From positions 1 to 34,267 of the forward strand of contig JAJRTI010000790.1 in NCBI GenBank assembly GCA_024278415.1: 34,267 nt of DNA, in the 5' to 3' direction. The position numbers and the translations under genes are program-made. Shown here one piece after another: positions 26,645 to 34,185 of this stretch (position 1 is its first letter; each line of letters opens with the position of its first letter). The notes beneath the pieces were generated by a model. That model was not told the origin of the DNA. It saw only the letters and a list, made by a program, of their open reading frames with translations, and made no database searches. Source of the DNA: Planctomycetota bacterium (GTDB lineage: Bacteria > Planctomycetota > Brocadiia > JAJRTI01).

Positions 26645-27618
26645 GCGAGTAACGGCTCGCGATCGACAACGGGTCGTCGATGCGCCATCGTCCGCGCGCT
26701 CGAACCATCACTTAACCGCTGACATCGCGGACGAGCACGAATTGCCGCGCAGTCGGCCCATTCTCTGGGCGCGGCTTCTGGCGCAACCAAGGGGATCGGA
26801 GGAATACCACGGATGGCGGCGCCGCCCCACGGATACAGAAGGTGAGAGGGCCGCATTCCGTTGCCCCACCGTAGTCTTCCGCAGCGGGCGGAAACACAGA
26901 TAAGCATCGCGCGGCCGCTGGCCGCAATCCGCCGATCGGCGCACATGTTGCCAAAGGGATCGGAGAAGTCCCACGGATGTTAGCAGGACCCACGGATGCA
27001 GAGCATGATTGGCACAGATCATGGGGACAGCTTCGCCGCCTTTGGTGGCTCAGACCCCCACGCGGGTGGTGACCGCTAAGAGGCCAACATCACGCAACTT
27101 ACGGATGCCGCCGCGTGGAAAGTGCAAAGAACCTCCGATGTCCTCGACGTTAGTAGCACAAATGCCCACAGATCACGCTGATCGGGCCTCGAGTTCCATC
27201 TGCGTGATCTGTGGGCATCTGCGGATATCTGTGGTTTCTCCCTCTGCCGAACACGCTGTTGCAGGAAGGGGGGAACTGGCGAGGCTGGGTTGCGGCCAAC
27301 GGCCGCGCGAGGCAATCTGAACTACTAAACGTTGAAGATGCTGAAGTGTCTCTGCACTTTTCACATGGCGGCCGCGTAGGCTGCGTGATACCAGAATCTT
27401 AGCGAGCGCCGCCGCATGGGGGTCTGAGGCGCCGGGACAGCAATCCCAGCCCGCTGGTGCTGGGCGGACCTCGTTCGACATCCGTGGGGCCTGCTAACAT
27501 CCGTGGAACCCCTCCGGGCTTTTGGGTTGCGGCCAGAGGCCAAGCTGGGGAATCTTGGGATCTCAAGTTTCCACGCCGACGGCCACCGTGGAATCGCTGG
27601 CTGTGGCGCGAATTGGGC
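26645..27618. repeat. Gene-free tract of degenerate intergenic repeats
   Basis: About 970 bases without coding signal. Direct imperfect repeats of about 30 bases start at 26788 and 26951 (shared GGGATCGGAG and CCACGGATG cores). CCACGGATG-type words recur about six times in both orientations. A 24-base inverted repeat with one mismatch joins 26974-26997 and 27480-27503. A strong hairpin is formed by 27162-27182 and 27198-27218 (20 of 21 pairs, 15-base loop). The word TTGCGGCC followed closely by GGCC occurs at about 27290 and 27526 and, inverted, at about 26915. The tract looks like layered remnants of dispersed repeats. Confidence 0.65.
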
Positions 27619-27659
27619 AAAAAAAAGCGCGGCGCACGATGGGACCGTGCGCCGCGCTT
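27619..27659 (-). terminator. Rho-independent terminator of the small RNA
   Basis: Perfect 14-bp stem (27625-27638 with 27646-27659), 7-base loop, followed on the minus strand by a run of eight T (27619-27626). This is the clearest intrinsic terminator in the window. Confidence 0.85.
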
Positions 27660-27766
27660 CAGCAACCGTACAAGAAAGCGGGCTGTAGGCGGGGGCGACC
27701 TACAGCCCCGCGTACTCGAAGAAAGACAGGTCGAAACCTGTCTCGTGCAGGTGGGACGAGCACGCT
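27619..27766 (-). ncRNA. Candidate stand-alone small RNA, about 148 nt
   Basis: A near-consensus promoter (27775-27804) is followed about 8 bases downstream by a region with no reading frame but three strong stems and an intrinsic terminator. Stem A, minus-strand order: GACAGGT-TTCG-ACCTGTC (27742-27725), a 7-bp helix with a UUCG loop. Stem B: 27699-27711 with 27678-27689, 12 bp with one bulge. Stem C is the terminator (27619-27659). A weaker pairing exists at the 5' end (CTCGT with ACGAG). Nothing coding lies downstream on this strand for about 970 bases, so it is not a leader. It does not look like 6S, SRP, RNase P or tmRNA. The family is unknown to me; a trans-acting regulatory role is inference. 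Confidence 0.7.
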
Positions 27767-27774
27767 TGGGGAGA

Positions 27775-27804
27775 AGTATAACTTACTGGGGAAACCCAAG
27801 TCAA
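27775..27804 (-). promoter_or_regulatory. Sigma70 promoter of the small RNA
   Basis: Minus strand TTGACT (27799-27804), 18 bases, TATACT (27775-27780), with an AT-rich stretch just upstream (27808-27840) that could act as an UP element. Confidence 0.68.
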
Positions 27805-28069
27805 GTCCTTTTTTTCGCTTTTTTCGATATTTTCTAAATGTATGATGGCCACGGCCTATCCGGGGTGCGCGGCATGTTCAAGCCTAACCACCGTCGAGTT
27901 CAATGGTTAAGTAAGATATAGGATACGCTTTTGGATGGAAAAGCGCGGAATGAAACAATGGCAAAGCCGCGCGGGTTGAAAGTTCCGCTTTGCTCACATG
28001 CAAGCCAGGACAGGCGACGCGCATGGGTGAACTCCTGCATGCAAGCGGGTTGACGACTGGACGCGCCGC
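27805..28069. other. Intergenic stretch upstream of the small RNA
   Basis: Between the small-RNA promoter and the stop of the next minus-strand gene. AT-rich at 27808-27840, otherwise featureless. I see no gene. Confidence 0.5.
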
Positions 28070-28858
28070 TCAGCTTGGAAGTGCCCGTCCCAAAAGCGCC
28101 TTCGCGTTGCGCCAGGCAAGCCGCGCCTTCTCCTGCTTCGTTGCGTGCAGCACCTGCAACTTCACTACTGGCGGCTCGGGGCTCTTCATGGGCATGCCTG
28201 TGGCGAAGAGCAGACGGTCTGATCCCAAGTTGTCCATGAGCGTGCGTGTTTCGTCCTGCATGACGGCTGAGAGCCGTGAGATGCCGATCCAGTAGTTCGC
28301 CGGTAGGCCGTTGCTGGCCTGGCCCAACGTGCAAGACGTGTAGCCTGCGCCGTTGAGGAGGACAAACCGTGCGTTGGGAAACCGCTTCACCAAGCCGGCC
28401 GCATCAGCCTTGGAGACTTCGGGCACGCGGAAGAGCCAACTGCTTTGCCGCGTGTCGGTCACGCGCATAGGCACGCACAGCACGAGGCCCCGGCCGGTCG
28501 CGGCGTCCACGAGTTCGGCGCAGGCCGAATCGCGGAGGGTGTAGTTGTGGTAGTTGGGATAAAGCCGCAGGCCGGCCACCCCGAAGTCGTCAATGCAAGT
28601 CTTGAGATCGTGCTCCCAGTCGGCGTACGTGGGATTGATGACGCCGCACGGAACCAAGCGGTCGCGGTGGCGGCGCAATTGCTTGTGCAACTCCTCGTTG
28701 CCGGCATGTGCGTTTTTGTAGAAGATCGAGTTGAGGCTCGATACGAACGCCTTGTCAATGCCGTGCCGGTACATGAGCTTGACGAGGCCGGCCGCGGTGT
28801 TGTGGCGGAGCGGACGGAAAGGCCAGTGGCCGATGTAAGCGCTGAAGTCGACGATCAT
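28070..28858 (-). CDS. Amidohydrolase-2-like protein lacking the metal-ligand motifs
   Basis: 262 aa. The start is 3 bases after the upstream gene's stop, with GAGG 7 bases before it. Overall layout matches the amidohydrolase TIM barrel and its upstream neighbour, but the expected ligands are replaced: 'VDFSAYIGHWPF' where HxH should be, 'LVLCVPMRV' where the beta-strand His should be, 'RFVLLNGAGY' instead of 'IAGHIGG', and 'LLFATGMPM' instead of an Asp-containing strand. It therefore looks like a non-catalytic or differently catalytic paralogue. It reads through without stops, so it is under coding constraint. It may form a heteromer with the product of 28862-29635. No signal peptide. Confidence 0.8.
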   Translation of the reverse strand: MIVDFSAYIGHWPFRPLRHNTAAGLVKLMYRHGIDKAFVSSLNSIFYKNAHAGNEELHKQLRRHRDRLVPCGVINPTYADWEHDLKTCIDDFGVAGLRLYPNYHNYTLRDSACAELVDAATGRGLVLCVPMRVTDTRQSSWLFRVPEVSKADAAGLVKRFPNARFVLLNGAGYTSCTLGQASNGLPANYWIGISRLSAVMQDETRTLMDNLGSDRLLFATGMPMKSPEPPVVKLQVLHATKQEKARLAWRNAKALLGRALPS

Positions 28859-28861
28859 AGC

Positions 28862-29635
28862 TCAGCCTCGTTGCTCCAGGATACGCTGCATGTTCACCCC
28901 AAGGATCCTCTTCTTGGCGCGCTCTGGGATGGCCGCGCCGCGCAGCTTGCCGATGCCGGCGGTCATCGACATGTCGCATGCAAAGAGGAGGCGGTCTGCG
29001 CCAAGACAGCGGTATGCCATCTCGATCATGCCTTCGTCCACGACGCTGCCGCTTGTGTCCAAGTACACGGTCGGCTGGGAGCGTAGCGCCTTGATGGTCC
29101 ATTCCCAATCCCCGCCGCCGCCGATGTGGCCGGCGATGAGCATCGCTTCTGGATAGCGCTTGCCAAGTTCAGCCATCATGCCGCCATCGGAGATACGCGG
29201 TTGGCCCTCGAGTGGGTAGTGGGCGTGGCCGCAGTGCACGAGGACTGGCACGCGCAACTCGATGGCCAGCTCCACCACCGGCCAGACTACCGGCTCGGTG
29301 CACTGGTACTCGTGGTAGAGTTTGATGCCGATGAACCCCCGGTCTTCGATGCAGCGGCGCACTTCGTCCAGCGCCTCGTCGCGATGCCCGGCATTCACGT
29401 AACAGTACCCGAGGATGCGGTTGGGGAAACGCTTCATCGCGGCCTGCGTGCGCCTGTTGCAATCCCTGAAGCCCTCGACCGTGGCAGGCCTGGGGCAGGT
29501 CAGTGCAGAGCAGCAGAGCTTGTCGATGCAGAGCCGGTCCGCCGCGTCAATGAGGAGCCAGTCGGCGTCCTTCTTGGCTGGTGCAGTGCCCTGGACGTGG
29601 GCGTGTGCGTCGATGATCGTGGGGGGGCGTGTCAT
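28862..29635 (-). CDS. Amidohydrolase-2 family hydrolase
   Basis: 257 aa. Signatures intact: 'TIIDAHAHVQG' (HxH, residues 10-14), 'FIGIKLYHEY', 'PVLVHCGHAHYP' (His), 'AMLIAGHIGGGGDW' (His) and 'LLFACDMSM' (Asp). A metal-dependent hydrolase or decarboxylase acting in the cytoplasm is likely; the substrate is unknown. It is the first gene of a two-gene unit with the degenerate paralogue at 28070-28858 (3-base gap). Transcription from the promoter at 29684-29712 is plausible. No clear Shine-Dalgarno precedes the ATG. Confidence 0.87.
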   Translation of the reverse strand: MTRPPTIIDAHAHVQGTAPAKKDADWLLIDAADRLCIDKLCCSALTCPRPATVEGFRDCNRRTQAAMKRFPNRILGYCYVNAGHRDEALDEVRRCIEDRGFIGIKLYHEYQCTEPVVWPVVELAIELRVPVLVHCGHAHYPLEGQPRISDGGMMAELGKRYPEAMLIAGHIGGGGDWEWTIKALRSQPTVYLDTSGSVVDEGMIEMAYRCLGADRLLFACDMSMTAGIGKLRGAAIPERAKKRILGVNMQRILEQRG

Positions 29636-29683
29636 GGTGCTTGCACCGTGTTGGCGATCCGTGAGGCGTGGTCAAGGCTGGGC

Positions 29684-29712
29684 ATTGTATGCGCCAAGCA
29701 CATGGTTTGCAA
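29684..29712 (-). promoter_or_regulatory. Probable sigma70 promoter for the amidohydrolase pair
   Basis: Minus strand TTGCAA (29707-29712), 17 bases, TACAAT (29684-29689), about 50 bases upstream of the ATG at 29635. Confidence 0.5.
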
Positions 29713-29748
29713 TGCGTTGTGCTGGCATGGCGGCGCCGGGCCGTCAGC

Positions 29749-29777
29749 TTGACTCGCTTCTCAAGGCTCACTATAAT
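29749..29777 (+). promoter_or_regulatory. Strong sigma70 promoter for the gene at 29996
   Basis: TTGACT (29749-29754), 17 bases, perfect TATAAT (29772-29777). The predicted leader to the ATG at 29996 is about 210 nt, long for this window, and carries a CCCC/GGGG hairpin just before the Shine-Dalgarno. Confidence 0.65.
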
Positions 29778-29995
29778 GATTGGCAAGTCAGCCGTATGGC
29801 ACTGTAAGCCGATACGAAACCTGGAGTGTGCTGGCTGCCGACCGGGGTTGCGCTTGGCGACGGGCTTGATCCTCACGAGGGTCGGCTGGCGGGCGTATCG
29901 GCCAGACATACCGCATGTCGTGTCGGCCGGGCTCCGTGCTGCTTCGCGGCGCGCACTCTAGCCCCCTGAGACTGGGGTAGGAAGAAGGTGATTCG

Positions 29996-30847
29996 ATGGT
30001 ACAGAACGCCAGCAATTCATGGCGGCGCCAACTCTCGGCGGTGAAAGAAACCCTTGTCGAGGCCGAGAAACGCAAAGCGTTGGAGCGCAAGCTTCAGATC
30101 CAACGGACTAAGGACGGCGTGGCTGAGAAGCTCGCCGAGGATACGCCTGCCGCGCTTGACGCGCGGTACCACGACATTGAGACGGGCTTCAAGGCGGGTG
30201 GCAAGGAACTATTCCCCGTGGAGGCGATGCAGCAGGCGGCCGCGTGGCTCGATGAGTTGGAGGAGAAGACCCACTACTACATCGACATCATGAAGGACAA
30301 GGAGTTCCACGACCTATTCCCCGACCCCTATCCGCAAGTCCTCAAGAAAATCGAGTCGGGGTGCCAAAAGCTGCGCGACCGATCTTCGAAGCAGGTGCAA
30401 GAGTGGTCGAACGTGAAGCTTGTAATGGACGCCACTCAATTCCGCAGGAAGCAGCCTGACGACGAGCCTACGCTGATCCACATCGCCAAGACCTTCCACA
30501 AGATCGCGCACGGCATGAGGTTGAATCTGCCGAGCAGCTTCTTCTCCCGCCAGAACGAAGGCCTGTGGGTGGTCACGTTCCAAGATGTCCCATACGCGTA
30601 CGTGCTCGAGACCGAAGTTGAAGGCACGGTCACGATTGCCGTCGGCGAAGTCCTGGGGGCAAACTTCCTCAAACTCGTGCGGGGCTTCATGCACAAACTC
30701 GCAACCGAGGGGCCGCTAGGCAAGCTGGACACAATCAGCGTGAGGGTGTCCACCCGAGACGAGGTAAAGTTCTACACGAACCTCAACTTCATCCGCACAG
30801 CCACGCGAGGCCTGTCGGATTGGACGTACTCGCGGCAGGTCAAGTAG
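29996..30847 (+). CDS. Conserved-looking cytoplasmic protein of unknown function
   Basis: 283 aa. The ATG follows AGAAGG. The N-terminal 50 residues are charged and helical ('EAEKRKALERKLQIQRTKDG'), possibly coiled coil. The middle is helical ('AMQQAAAWLDELEEKTHYYI'). The last 110 residues alternate strands and a helix ('GLWVVTFQDVPYAYVLETEV', then a helix at about 222-237, then 'DTISVRVSTRDEVKFYTNLN'), faintly like the end of a GNAT fold with its 'Y..L.F' motif; I would not assign acetyltransferase on this. No signal peptide or membrane segment. Single-gene unit: strong promoter upstream, long perfect hairpin downstream. Confidence 0.8.
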   Translation: MVQNASNSWRRQLSAVKETLVEAEKRKALERKLQIQRTKDGVAEKLAEDTPAALDARYHDIETGFKAGGKELFPVEAMQQAAAWLDELEEKTHYYIDIMKDKEFHDLFPDPYPQVLKKIESGCQKLRDRSSKQVQEWSNVKLVMDATQFRRKQPDDEPTLIHIAKTFHKIAHGMRLNLPSSFFSRQNEGLWVVTFQDVPYAYVLETEVEGTVTIAVGEVLGANFLKLVRGFMHKLATEGPLGKLDTISVRVSTRDEVKFYTNLNFIRTATRGLSDWTYSRQVK

Positions 30848-30874
30848 CCGCCAGCCAGGCGAGACGCCGCGGGT

Positions 30875-30923
30875 AGAACGCGAAACGGGCGAAGCGCTGG
30901 CCGCTTCGCCCGTTTCGCGTTCT
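30875..30923 (+). terminator. Perfect 22-bp hairpin after the gene ending at 30847
   Basis: Arms 30875-30896 and 30902-30923 are perfectly complementary with a 5-base loop (CTGGC). There is no long T-tract, but stem length and position between convergent genes suggest a bidirectional terminator. Confidence 0.7.
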
Positions 30924-30974
30924 GTCAGTGACATGAACCAAGGCCGCGACGCGGCCGGCTTCGCGCCACCAGAG

Positions 30975-30992
30975 GAAGGGGCGCGCCCCTTC
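30975..30992. repeat. 18-base perfect palindrome near the aldolase 3' end
   Basis: GAAGGGGCGCGCCCCTTC, 26 bases beyond the aldolase stop. It may contribute to termination or 3'-end stability of the aldolase transcript. Confidence 0.5.
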
Positions 30993-31018
30993 GTGTCCTT
31001 CGCGGGTGAAGGTCCGAG

Positions 31019-32119
31019 CTACACCTGGCTGGCCAGACCCGCAGAGCCGAATTTGCCCACGAGGAACTCCACGTGCGAGGCGATACGCTCCTTCACCAGT
31101 ACCATGACTTCTTCCAGATCCGTGCCGGCCGGATCCTCGCGCAGCAGTTCCTTCTCGACCTTGCCTAGGTACTCACGCGGGTCGATCACGGCCGCGTTCG
31201 CGTCCAGATCTGCCTTGATGGTCTTGAGCACGTCGGACTTGTCCGCGATGCCGGGGTTGTCCGCATAGTACTTGCGGAACGTGGCGGTGATGCCGAGGCG
31301 CAGGTCGGTGTCGATGTTGACCTTGCGGATGCCGAACGCGATGGCTTCGAGGATCTTCTCCATGGGCACGCCGTGCGCATCCTTGATCGCGCCTCCGAAG
31401 CTGTTGATCTCCTGCACCAAATCTTGCGGCACGGTCGAGGAGCCGTGGCCCACGAGAAAGTGCTCGTCGTTGAGCCTGTTGGCGACCATGCCATCGTAGC
31501 TCATCTTCACGATGTCGGTGTTGACCTGCCCGATGTTGGCGCCCTTGTTGGGGCCGTGGCTCGTGCCGTAGGCGACGGCCAGGGCATCCGCGCCGCTCAT
31601 ACTGAAGAAATTGGGCACCAATGTGGCGTCGGCGTACGTCGTGATCTCGTGCTGCACGTCTTCTTCCACGCCGGCGAGCTTGCCGAATTCGCCCTCGACT
31701 GTTACGCCCAGGCTATGCGCATACTCGACGATCACGCGGGTCGTCGAGACATTCTCGACGTAGTCATACTTCGACGCGTCGATCATGACGCTGCTGAAGC
31801 CGCTGCTCGCGCAGTTGATTGCGGAAGGAATGTCGCCGTGGTCGAGGTGGAGACACACGGGCAGCGCATGGCCCGTGTTGGCGATCGCCTTGTTGAGCAT
31901 GTAGGCGATCTTGTCGGCGCCGCCTTGGAACTTGCACGCGCCCTTGCTGGCCTGGATGATGCCCGGCGCATCCGCGCGGCGAAGGCCTTCGAGGATGCCC
32001 TAGGCCTGCGTGTAGAAGTTGACGTTGAACGCGCCGATCGCAGCCGGCTTGCCAGCCTGGCATGACTTTTCAGCCGCGGCCAACAGCGGAACGATGGGCA
32101 CAAGCTTGTTCTGGCTCAT
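31019..32119 (-). CDS. fba: Class II fructose-bisphosphate aldolase, interrupted by in-frame TAG at 32000-32002
   Basis: 367 codons in one frame, the usual length of class IIA aldolase. ATG 32119 follows AGGGAG. The first 39 residues end in 'GAFNVNFYTQA'; codon 40 is TAG; then 'GILEGLRRADAPGIIQASKG' continues in frame, matching the family without a gap. The active-site parts are all downstream: 'CLHLDHGD', 'MIDASKYDYVENVS', 'VEGEFGKLAGVEED', 'YGTSHGPNKG', 'LVGHGSSTVP' and 'KVNIDTDLRLG'. The enzyme splits fructose 1,6-bisphosphate to DHAP and glyceraldehyde 3-phosphate using Zn2+. Many relatives have Gln at the stop position, so CAG to TAG is the simplest explanation. As a central enzyme, real loss would need a second aldolase elsewhere. 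Confidence 0.9.
32000..32002 (-). other. In-frame TAG inside fba
   Basis: Codon 40, upstream of every catalytic residue. Flanking codons GCC and GGC; no length anomaly. One C-to-T change from CAG (Gln). Confidence 0.88.
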
Positions 32120-32174
32120 GGGGTTGCTCCCTTGGAACTTGGGGAAACGAGATAAAATGCCATGATGGCCAAGC

Positions 32175-32203
32175 AAAATAGCAGATCGCCACTGACCGGT
32201 CAA
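32175..32203 (-). promoter_or_regulatory. Sigma70 promoter for fba
   Basis: Minus strand TTGACC (32198-32203), 17 bases, TATTTT (32175-32180), about 55 bases upstream of the fba ATG. An intact promoter and Shine-Dalgarno argue against long-standing decay of the gene. Confidence 0.55.
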
Positions 32204-32345
32204 ACGCGAACGTGCGCGAGATTGCGCATGTGTTCCGCCCCCACTGGGCCCGTCGCTGTGCCTTGAAGCAGAGGGCACGAGCCGCGACTCCACCCGCAAA
32301 GCGTGCCATCGCGCCGATCTCGCGCGCGCCCGTCAAGCGCGAACA

Positions 32346-32374
32346 TTGACTGCCGCGACGGCCCGCACTATAAT
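32346..32374 (+). promoter_or_regulatory. Strong sigma70 promoter for the MFS gene
   Basis: TTGACT (32346-32351), 17 bases, perfect TATAAT (32369-32374), about 40 bases before the TTG start at 32416. Confidence 0.65.
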
Positions 32375-32415
32375 CCGCCGTTTCTCCTTGCACGCCAAAC
32401 CACGAAGGCAGACGC

Positions 32416-34017
32416 TTGAGCGAGACGGCCCCCGAAGCTCCCCCCGACGCGGACGACCTTGATGCACGGCGCCGAACGGGCCTCCTCGGCATCCTCGGGC
32501 TTGGGCACGTGTGCAGCGATTTCTACGCCACGATGCTCAATCCCATTCTGCCCGAACTGGGCAGGCTGTTCGGCCTGTCGATCGCGCAGACTCAACTCAT
32601 GCCGATGTTGGGCGGGATCTTCGGGTCCATGGCGCAGCCGTTCGTGGGAGCCTTTGGCGACCACATCGGGCGCAAGCGGCTCGTGATCGCGGGCACGGCC
32701 ATGGCCGCGGTATTCACGTGCGCGATCGGATACGCCAGTGGCCTGTTGGGCCTCCTAGCGCTGCTGATCTGCGGTGCGCTGGGCGTGGCTTTCTTCCACC
32801 CCAACTCTGCCTCTCTGGTCACCCTGTTCTCGCTCCGCCGAGGCCTGAGTTTCGCCGTGTTCCTGGTGGGCGGGTCCGTGGGCCTCGCGCTCGCGCCCAT
32901 CGTCGTCACCGCGGTCGTCAGCGACTCGTCCGTGCTCATCCCCGATGACATACCCGACTGGGCTGCGTCGCGCGCGGCCCTGGCTCGGGATAGGGCCAAG
33001 GGCGAAGAGACGCCTGGCGGCAGGCTCTGGGCACGGATGTCGCCGCAGGCGAGGCAAGCCGTCTTCGGCGATGGCGAGGTCGAGGCCGATGCGGCCGTGT
33101 CAGGGCTAAACGAGGCCTTGGCGCAGCCCGATCTGTTCCGTGAGGCGACCTTCGGCAGTTCGAAGATGCCGAGGGAGGCCCGCGAGTTTCTGCAACGCGA
33201 CCGGTCCAAGCTCTCCCGGCGACAGGTCCGCACCTGCAACCGAATGCTGCTTGAGGCGGCCTATCCCAACGCCGTACGCAGCAGCGTCGCGCGCGTCCAG
33301 TCGGATCTGAAGCATCTGGTTTGGCTGAGTTTGCCCGGCATTGCCTTAGCGGTCCTTCTTGCGCTCATCTTGCCCAGCGGCGAGAAAGGCGTGCCTGCCT
33401 CTCGCTCCACAGCCAACTTGGGCGAGTTGTTCGGTCCTGGCTGCGGCATGCTCTGGCTGCTCTTTGTCATTGTCACGCTGCGGTCAACGGTCTTCACCGC
33501 CTTCTCGTCGTTCATGGGATATCTGTCCGAGCAGAACGGCTGGTCCATGGGCCAGCGCGGGCGAGCACTAGCGCTCTTCATGGCGTCCACGGCCGTGGGC
33601 GGCATTCTAGGCGGCTGGCTTTCGGACGGCATGGACCGCAGAACGCTGCTCGCGGCCTCGTGCCTCCTGGCCGCGCCCTTGCTTGCCGCATTTGCGGTGA
33701 CACCGAGCTACCCTGCTGCGCTGGCGCTGCTCGTGCCCGCCGGAGTCGTCGTCAGCCTCGCCACACCCATCGTCATCGTGTGCGCCCAGGAGTTTTGCCC
33801 GTCGAACCAAAGCACAGCATCCGGCATGATGATGGGCCTGGCATGGGGATTGGCGACCATGTGCCTCCCGCTGCTCGGCAAAGTCGCCGAGATCGAAGCG
33901 GTCAAGACCAGCGGCGTCTTGGCCGCCACAAGTGCGCTCGCAGGCGTCGCTGGCCTGCTGAGTTTCTTCCTGCCCCGTCTGCCACCGCACGGCACGGGTG
34001 AGGCACAGCGCGCATAG
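32416..34017 (+). CDS. MFS transporter with about 130-residue insert between TM5 and TM6
   Basis: 533 aa starting at TTG 32416 (GAAGG 7 bases upstream; no in-frame ATG before the first helix). Twelve helices can be traced: TM1 about 22-46, TM2 60-80, motif A 'GDHIGRKR' at 81-88, TM3-TM5 to residue 168, TM6 about 300-320, then six more to about residue 522. Overall it resembles the FSR/sugar-phosphate branch of MFS. Residues about 169-299 are a hydrophilic insert rich in Arg, Ala and Glu ('DWAASRAALARDRAKGEETP', later 'REAREFLQRDRSKLSRRQ') in the TM5-TM6 loop, which by standard topology faces outside the cytoplasm. Substrate unknown; a sugar or sugar acid fits the region. Own promoter; divergent from fba. 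Confidence 0.86.
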   Translation: MSETAPEAPPDADDLDARRRTGLLGILGLGHVCSDFYATMLNPILPELGRLFGLSIAQTQLMPMLGGIFGSMAQPFVGAFGDHIGRKRLVIAGTAMAAVFTCAIGYASGLLGLLALLICGALGVAFFHPNSASLVTLFSLRRGLSFAVFLVGGSVGLALAPIVVTAVVSDSSVLIPDDIPDWAASRAALARDRAKGEETPGGRLWARMSPQARQAVFGDGEVEADAAVSGLNEALAQPDLFREATFGSSKMPREAREFLQRDRSKLSRRQVRTCNRMLLEAAYPNAVRSSVARVQSDLKHLVWLSLPGIALAVLLALILPSGEKGVPASRSTANLGELFGPGCGMLWLLFVIVTLRSTVFTAFSSFMGYLSEQNGWSMGQRGRALALFMASTAVGGILGGWLSDGMDRRTLLAASCLLAAPLLAAFAVTPSYPAALALLVPAGVVVSLATPIVIVCAQEFCPSNQSTASGMMMGLAWGLATMCLPLLGKVAEIEAVKTSGVLAATSALAGVAGLLSFFLPRLPPHGTGEAQRA

Positions 34018-34069
34018 CATCTTAGCGCGAATCCCGCGACAATCCGCCGCACGGTGGATCCAAGCGCCA

Positions 34070-34102
34070 TCGTGCTCGTGCTCGTCCTCGTCGTCGTCCT
34101 CG
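34070..34102. repeat. CTCGTx low-complexity stretch
   Basis: Imperfect hexanucleotide/trinucleotide repeat of CGTGCT and CGTCCT units, outside any convincing gene. Confidence 0.6.
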
Positions 34103-34185
34103 GATCATCACGCCAGCCCGGGGCTCGGCCCTGCTCTTTACCCACATCTCCAAACTCTTGCAAGGTCGCTCTCGTGCGGCCTCCC

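Noticed and set aside
26645..27618. CRISPR array
   Set aside because: Repeats are imperfect, irregularly spaced and occur in both orientations; no cas genes are present.
27619..27766. Known housekeeping RNA (6S, SRP, RNase P, tmRNA) or riboswitch
   Set aside because: No signature loops of these RNAs are visible and no gene lies downstream to be regulated in cis.
1079..32119. Alternative genetic code explaining the in-frame stops
   Set aside because: All three stop codons occur internally, and intact genes in the window end normally at TGA, TAA and TAG, so no single reassignment fits.
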